DNA from: CBFCZU01 sp965602635
GTDB taxonomy: Bacteria; Planctomycetota; Phycisphaerae; SM23-33
Reading direction: 5' to 3'
Length of the DNA: 36,229 nt
NCBI GenBank assembly: GCA_965602635.1
Contig: CBFCZU010000009.1
Coordinates: 1-36,229, forward strand
The notes beneath the pieces were generated by a model. It had not been told where the DNA came from. It did not search any database and saw only the letters and a program-made list of their open reading frames with translations. A program made the translations under genes and the position numbers. Shown in pieces: positions 31,795 through 36,229 of this stretch (its first letter is position 1; each line of letters begins with the position of its first letter).

Positions 31795-34176
31795 ATGCCC
31801 AGGCTCCGCACCCGTCTGAGCGTCGCGCTCATCTCCGCGGTCACCATCGCACTCGAGCTGACCTGGATGCGGGCGCTGGCGCTGCGGTTCTGGGACCACT
31901 TCGCGTACCTGATCATCGCGATGGCGCTGCTGGGCTTCGGGGCGTCGGGGACGGCCCTGACTTTGGGGCGGCGGCTCGTCGCCGGTCGGCGGCGGGGAGT
32001 GCTGGCGGGCCTGGCCGTCGCCCTCGCGCTGGCCATGCCCCTGGCGGCACGGGCGGCCGGGGTCGTGCCCCTGAACGTCCAGTTCTTCCTCGGCGGCCTG
32101 CTGCGCCAGAGCGGCCACCTCCTGCTGCTGGAGCTGATCTTCGTCGTGCCGCTCATGCTGGCCGGGGCGGCGGTGGGCGTGGCGCTGATGGACGACCCGG
32201 AGCGGATCGCCGGCCACTACGCCGCCAACCTGCTCGGGTCGGGCGCCGGCGCGGCCGCCGGAGTCGCGCTGCTGGGCGCGCTGACCGTCCCTCAGGCCGC
32301 CGCCGTGCTGGCGGCGGGGGCATACCTGGCCGGGCTCATCCTCCTGCCATGGCGGCGGGCGGGCGCGGTTATAGCGGCCCTCGCCTGCGGGGTGGCGCTG
32401 GCGGGCGTCGAAGTCCTGCTGCCCTGGAGGCCGCCCGTCAGCCAGTACAAGGCCCTGCCGCTGCTGAGCCGCGCCGGCGCCGAAACGATCCACCGCGCCT
32501 CCGGCCCGCTGGGCAGGATCGACGTGCTCTCCGGCGACGTCGTCCACTACGTGCCTGCCGGGCTGAGCCTCGTCTGCCCCGAGCCGATACCCCCGCACGT
32601 GCTGATCCTGCTCGACGGCGAGCCGCTCGGGGCGGTCTGCGCCGCCCGTTCGCCCGGCGACTTCGCCTTCCTCGACCACACGACCTGGGCGCTTCCCTAC
32701 CGCCTGCTGGAGGCCCCGTCGGTGCTGATACTCGGCGCCGGCGGCGGGGGCGACATCGGCCTGGCGAGGTATCACTCCGCCCGGCGAGTGGTCGCCGTCG
32801 AGCCCAACCCGCGGATCGTCGAGGCGATGGCCGGGCCGCTCGCCAGCCGCGGCGGCCGCATATACGGGGCCGAGGGAATGGTGCGGCGCCGCGACCCGCG
32901 CGGCTTCCTGGCCGCGACGAGCGAGAAGTTCGACCTGATCCACGTCCCGTTCATCAACGTCTCGCCGGCCGGGGAGCGCGCCGCCCGCGAGGCCCACCTC
33001 TACACCGTCGAGGCGTTCGAGCTGATGCTCTCGCGGCTCGCCCCCGGCGGGATGATCAACCTCGCCTGCGAGGCCGCCGTGCCGCCGCGCGGCGGGCTGA
33101 GGCTGCTCGCGACCGCCGCCGAGGCCCTGCGCCGCACCGGCCGGACGCCTGGCGAGCACCTGATCATGATCCGCGCCGTCGGCACGGTCAACCTGACCGT
33201 CTGCGAAGCGCCCGTTTCGCCCGCCGCCGCCCGGGCCGTCAGGGACTTCTGCCGCAGCCGAAACTTCGACCTCTGCCACCTGCCCGGCCTCTGCGCCGAG
33301 GAGACGAACGTATTCAATGAGCTGCGCAGCGGCTATTACGTGCCGGCCCGGGGCATCCTCGGCCCCGGCGCCAAGCAGTTCTTCGGCCATCACGATTTCG
33401 ACGTCGCGGCGACGACGGACGACCGGCCGTTCTTCTTCCACTTCCTGGGTCCGGCGCGGTCGGTCCGCATGATCCGGCGGCTCGGCTGGGGTCACGTCGA
33501 GCTGGGCTACGTCCTGCTCGTCGCGGCGCTGGCCCAGTCGGTCCCGCTGGCGGCCGTGCTCATCCTCCTGCCGCTCGCCGGCCGGGCCGGAGGCCTGCGA
33601 CGAACGCCCGGCAAGATGCGGGCGTTGGCGTACTTCATGCTCATCGGGCTGGGCTTCATGCTGCTGGAGATGAACTTCCTGCAGCGGCTGACGCTGTACC
33701 TGGCCGATCCGATCTACTCGGCCGCGGTGGTGATCGGCGCGTTCCTCGTCTTCGCCGGCGTGGGCAGCCAGTTGAGCCGGCGCTGGCGCCGCGACGCCGG
33801 GGCGGTCGTCCGCCGGGCGGGCCTGCTCGTCGCCGGCATCGCCGCGGGCTACATCTTCGTCCTGCCGCGGGTGCTGAGCGCGACGGCCCACTGGCCGATG
33901 CCCGTCCGGCTGGCGGTGGCGGCGGCGTTGATCGCCCCGTTGGCTATGGCCATGGGGCAGATGTTCCCCGTGGCGCTGCGCCGCCTGGCCGCCGGCGGGG
34001 CCGCGCTGGTGCCCTGGTGCTGGGCGATCAACGGCTTCGCCTCGGTGGTCGCGACCGTCGCGGCGACGCTGCTGGCCGTGGAAATCGGCTTCGCCGCCGT
34101 CGCGGGGATCGGGGCGGCGGCTTACGTGCTGGCGGCCGTTGTCGGCCCGGCCGGGCGAGCGAAACCGTCCGCCTGA
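31795..34176 (+). CDS. Polytopic membrane protein with spermidine-synthase-like domain
   Basis: 793-residue protein: six or so N-terminal membrane helices (about 8-215), a soluble Rossmann-type methyltransferase/spermidine-synthase-like domain (about 240-560), and a further set of membrane helices (about 575-785). The nucleotide-binding loop reads VLILGAGGGGDIGLARY near residue 310, followed by VVAVEPNP. The region that in true spermidine synthases carries the catalytic Asp (as in IIVDSTDP) reads LIHVPFINVSPAG, so aminopropyl transfer is unlikely. This fits the bacterial 'fused MFS/spermidine synthase' group, whose members are largely uncharacterised. The start codon is 5 nt after pcm and has only a weak ribosome-binding site, suggesting translational coupling. 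Function unknown. Confidence 0.82.
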   Translation: MPRLRTRLSVALISAVTIALELTWMRALALRFWDHFAYLIIAMALLGFGASGTALTLGRRLVAGRRRGVLAGLAVALALAMPLAARAAGVVPLNVQFFLGGLLRQSGHLLLLELIFVVPLMLAGAAVGVALMDDPERIAGHYAANLLGSGAGAAAGVALLGALTVPQAAAVLAAGAYLAGLILLPWRRAGAVIAALACGVALAGVEVLLPWRPPVSQYKALPLLSRAGAETIHRASGPLGRIDVLSGDVVHYVPAGLSLVCPEPIPPHVLILLDGEPLGAVCAARSPGDFAFLDHTTWALPYRLLEAPSVLILGAGGGGDIGLARYHSARRVVAVEPNPRIVEAMAGPLASRGGRIYGAEGMVRRRDPRGFLAATSEKFDLIHVPFINVSPAGERAAREAHLYTVEAFELMLSRLAPGGMINLACEAAVPPRGGLRLLATAAEALRRTGRTPGEHLIMIRAVGTVNLTVCEAPVSPAAARAVRDFCRSRNFDLCHLPGLCAEETNVFNELRSGYYVPARGILGPGAKQFFGHHDFDVAATTDDRPFFFHFLGPARSVRMIRRLGWGHVELGYVLLVAALAQSVPLAAVLILLPLAGRAGGLRRTPGKMRALAYFMLIGLGFMLLEMNFLQRLTLYLADPIYSAAVVIGAFLVFAGVGSQLSRRWRRDAGAVVRRAGLLVAGIAAGYIFVLPRVLSATAHWPMPVRLAVAAALIAPLAMAMGQMFPVALRRLAAGGAALVPWCWAINGFASVVATVAATLLAVEIGFAAVAGIGAAAYVLAAVVGPAGRAKPSA

Positions 34177-34219
34177 TTTTGGTGAAACTCGCCGGCGTTT
34201 CTGGGTATCCTTCCGTGCC

Positions 34220-35080
34220 ATGACGATCGAGTTCCACCAGCCCAGGCCGATGGGCGAGCCCGCCGACGGGGGGCTGCTGTGGCGCGCGCCGGCGAAGCTC
34301 AACCTGACGCTCTCGGTCGTCGGACGCCGAGAAGACGGCTTCCACGAGCTGGACTCGCTGGTGGCCAAGGTGACGCTCTACGACGAGCTGCTCGTCCGCC
34401 CCCGCGACGACGGCGAGGTCCGCCTGAAGTGCTCGCCCTTCGACTGCGGGCCGGTCGAGGACAACCTCGCCTGCCGGGCCGCGAGCCTGCTGCTGGCCCG
34501 AGCCGGCGGGGGCGGCGCCGACATCGACCTGACCAAGCGCATCCCGCCCGGCAGCGGTCTCGGCGGCGGCAGCAGCGACGCGGCGGCCGCACTGGCGGCG
34601 CTGAACGAGCTGTGGCGGTTGGACCTGCCGCGCGAGCGACTGGCCGAGCTGGCGGCCGAGCTGGGCTCCGACGTGCCCCTGTTCCTCAACGGCCCGGCGG
34701 CGAGAATCCGTGGCCGCGGAGAGCGCGTCGAGCCGGTCGAGATGCAGCCCTTCTTCGCCCTCCTCTGGATGCCCGAGCTGTCCTGCCCGACGGCGGAGGT
34801 CTATGCCGCCTACGATCGGTTGGCCGGGCACGAGAGCAAGCCGGCAAGGGGCACCGGCCCGCACAACGATCTTGAACCGGCCGCCAGGGAAGTCTGCCCG
34901 GAGCTGGGCGAGATCGCGTCGAAGCTCTCAGCCGCCACCGGCCTGGACGCCCACCTGACCGGCAGCGGAAGCGCCATGTTCGTCCTCGCCGCCGACGAGC
35001 GCCAGGCCCGCGCCGCGGCCGAGGGGCTCCCCGACGACCTGCCCGGAAGCGGCGCCATCGTCACACTCAACCCCTGGTGA
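34220..35080 (+). CDS. ispE: 4-diphosphocytidyl-2-C-methyl-D-erythritol kinase
   Basis: 286-residue GHMP kinase of the MEP isoprenoid pathway; it phosphorylates the 2-hydroxyl of CDP-methylerythritol with ATP in the cytoplasm. All three GHMP motifs are present: APAKLNLTLSVVGRREDGFH with Lys26 near the N-terminus, the ATP loop PPGSGLGGGSSDAAAA (109-124), and LTGSGSAMFVLA near the C-terminus. Asp151 in GSDVPLF is the expected catalytic Asp. Length is normal for the family. ATG 34220 is preferred over an upstream in-frame ATG at 34139 that would overlap the preceding gene; no strong ribosome-binding site is visible. It follows the membrane methyltransferase-like gene by 43 nt. Confidence 0.95.
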   Translation: MTIEFHQPRPMGEPADGGLLWRAPAKLNLTLSVVGRREDGFHELDSLVAKVTLYDELLVRPRDDGEVRLKCSPFDCGPVEDNLACRAASLLLARAGGGGADIDLTKRIPPGSGLGGGSSDAAAALAALNELWRLDLPRERLAELAAELGSDVPLFLNGPAARIRGRGERVEPVEMQPFFALLWMPELSCPTAEVYAAYDRLAGHESKPARGTGPHNDLEPAAREVCPELGEIASKLSAATGLDAHLTGSGSAMFVLAADERQARAAAEGLPDDLPGSGAIVTLNPW

Positions 35081-35089
35081 CGCGCCCGC

Positions 35090-36208
35090 TCACTCGCTCA
35101 GCAGGTCGGCCGTCTCCGCCAGCAGGTCGATGATCGCCACGTCGTTGGGGCACTTCGGCAGGCACTTGCCGCACTTCCGGCACGCCAGGGCCGACCGGTC
35201 GCCGTCGCGATGCTTCCGCATCCGTTCGAACGACAGCTTGGCGTACTCGGTGAGCCCGAAGAGCCTCGCCCGGCTGAGCTGCGTGAGGTTGCCCGGGATG
35301 TCCACCCCGGACGGGCACGGCATGCAGTAGCCGCAGGCGGTGCATATCAGCTCGGCCTTGCCGCGGATCTTGCCCAGGCGCTGCTTGAGCATTTGCTTCT
35401 GCCGCGGCGTCATGGGCGTCTTCCGCGAGGCGGTGGCCGCGTTCTCGTCAACCTGCTCGACGGTGCTCATCCCCGAGAGCGTCACCGACACGCCCGGCGT
35501 CGCCATCACGAACCGCAGCGCCACCTCGGCCGCCGTCTTGGCGCCCGGCAACAGGCGCAGGATCGCCGGCGTGTCGGCCGCAAGGTGCCCGCCGCCGATC
35601 GGGTTCATCACCGACACGCCCATCCCCTTGCGCGCGGCGTGGGCGATGACCTTGGCCACGTCCTGGTTCAGCCAGTTGTAGCTGACCACCATGGCCGAAA
35701 ACTCGCCCGTGTCGATGAAGGACCGGATGTTCGCCGGCGTGTCGTGCGAGGAGAAGCCGCGGTGCCGCAGGTAGCCGCGCTTGATGGCCCAGTCCGTCAG
35801 CCGGATGAAGCCCTTGCCGCGATTCTTGAACATCTTCATCTGCATGCTGTGGAAGAGCAGGTAGTCGATGCACTCCACGCCCAGCTTCTCCAGCGCCTCC
35901 TCGATCAGGCCCTTGAAATGGCTCATCGGCTCGGCGCGGTAGAAGGGCGTCTTGGTCTGGATGTAAACGGGGCCGCCCTTCCAGCCCTTCAGCGCCCGCC
36001 CGATGGCGACCTCGCTGAGCCCGTGGTGGTAGCCGTGGTGGGTGTCGATGAAGTTTACGCCTTGCTCCATCGCCCGGCGGATGACGGCCTTGGCGCGGGT
36101 CATGTTAACGCTGCCCCAGTCGCCTTCCCGCCGGGCGGGCAGGCGCATCGCGCCGAAACCAAGGGCCGATACGTCAGGCCCGTTACGTCCGTACTTGCGG
36201 TATTGCAT
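35090..36208 (-). CDS. Aldo/keto reductase with C-terminal two-cluster ferredoxin-like domain
   Basis: 372-residue protein: an aldo/keto reductase barrel (about 1-270) with the tetrad Asp55, Tyr60, Lys86 and His120, then a ferredoxin-like domain. The two cysteine sets are Cys289/292/295/298 in CTACGYCMPCPSGV and Cys343/346/349/353 in CRKCGKCLPKCPNDV, each suited to a [4Fe-4S] cluster. This fusion is a recognised bacterial group. Its electron partner and substrate are usually unknown; NAD(P)H-dependent carbonyl reduction or oxidation is inferred from the barrel. GGAGAG about 6 nt before the ATG supports the start. It converges on ispE with only 9 nt between stops, and no terminator hairpin is obvious between them. 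Confidence 0.92.
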   Translation of the reverse strand: MQYRKYGRNGPDVSALGFGAMRLPARREGDWGSVNMTRAKAVIRRAMEQGVNFIDTHHGYHHGLSEVAIGRALKGWKGGPVYIQTKTPFYRAEPMSHFKGLIEEALEKLGVECIDYLLFHSMQMKMFKNRGKGFIRLTDWAIKRGYLRHRGFSSHDTPANIRSFIDTGEFSAMVVSYNWLNQDVAKVIAHAARKGMGVSVMNPIGGGHLAADTPAILRLLPGAKTAAEVALRFVMATPGVSVTLSGMSTVEQVDENAATASRKTPMTPRQKQMLKQRLGKIRGKAELICTACGYCMPCPSGVDIPGNLTQLSRARLFGLTEYAKLSFERMRKHRDGDRSALACRKCGKCLPKCPNDVAIIDLLAETADLLSE

Positions 36209-36229
36209 GCTGCTCTCCGTGCCCCCGGC

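Noticed and set aside
31795..34176. The membrane protein as a true spermidine synthase
   Set aside because: The catalytic-Asp loop is not conserved, and the domain is embedded between two sets of membrane helices.

Overview
The window is about 36 kb of very GC-rich DNA, with GC-rich third codon positions that also generate long spurious antisense ORFs. The gene content points to a planctomycete, probably Phycisphaerae-like. The evidence is a protease with dockerin-like repeats and a PEP-CTERM anchor, a PQQ-type propeller opening with WPQWRGP, a DUF5107/TPR giant protein, and a run of large secreted DNRLRE/CBM-type modular proteins. No rRNA, tRNA, CRISPR array, transposase or phage gene was recognised. 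Taxonomy is inferred from family content only.

Left part (1-10 kb), all on the minus strand. In transcription order: a trypsin-like secreted protease with dockerin-like repeats and PEP-CTERM; an AAC(3)-fold acetyltransferase; a secreted metallophosphoesterase; a GH38 alpha-mannosidase homologue; an M28-type zinc peptidase; and a secreted PQQ-like beta-propeller protein. Spacing from AAC(3) to the phosphoesterase is 34 nt. A 119-nt gap before GH38 carries a good sigma70-like promoter candidate, and the last three genes are 31 and 39 nt apart. The GH38 homologue has Ala where the family's catalytic nucleophile Asp should be.

Middle part (10-27.6 kb), all on the plus strand. Two cytoplasmic proteins come first: an uncharacterised probable alpha/alpha-barrel protein and an M55 D-aminopeptidase. 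Six large exported proteins follow: two paralogues with a DNRLRE-like domain, an Fn3-like domain, an alpha/beta-hydrolase-like domain and a shared C-terminal tail; an SGNH hydrolase with two DNRLRE domains; an Asp-box (GH74/sortilin-like) propeller; a second SGNH hydrolase with a CBM9-like domain; and a DNRLRE + GH123/DUF4091-type glycosidase. This looks like a locus for extracellular breakdown of a decorated glycan: esterases remove acyl groups, glycosidases cut, beta-sandwich domains bind. The substrate is unknown, and no transporter or regulator is present. Scattered through the block are three gutted gene remnants, one of them a signal peptide joined almost directly to the family's C-terminal tail. 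An AT-rich nested 9-nt repeat lies before the second SGNH gene.

Right part (27.5-36 kb). A minus-strand DUF5107/TPR protein converges on the glycan block and overlaps a signal-peptide-only remnant. Divergent from it runs a plus-strand group of a membrane-anchored protein-L-isoaspartate methyltransferase, a polytopic spermidine-synthase-like methyltransferase and ispE. A convergent aldo/keto reductase with a ferredoxin-like C-terminus closes the window.
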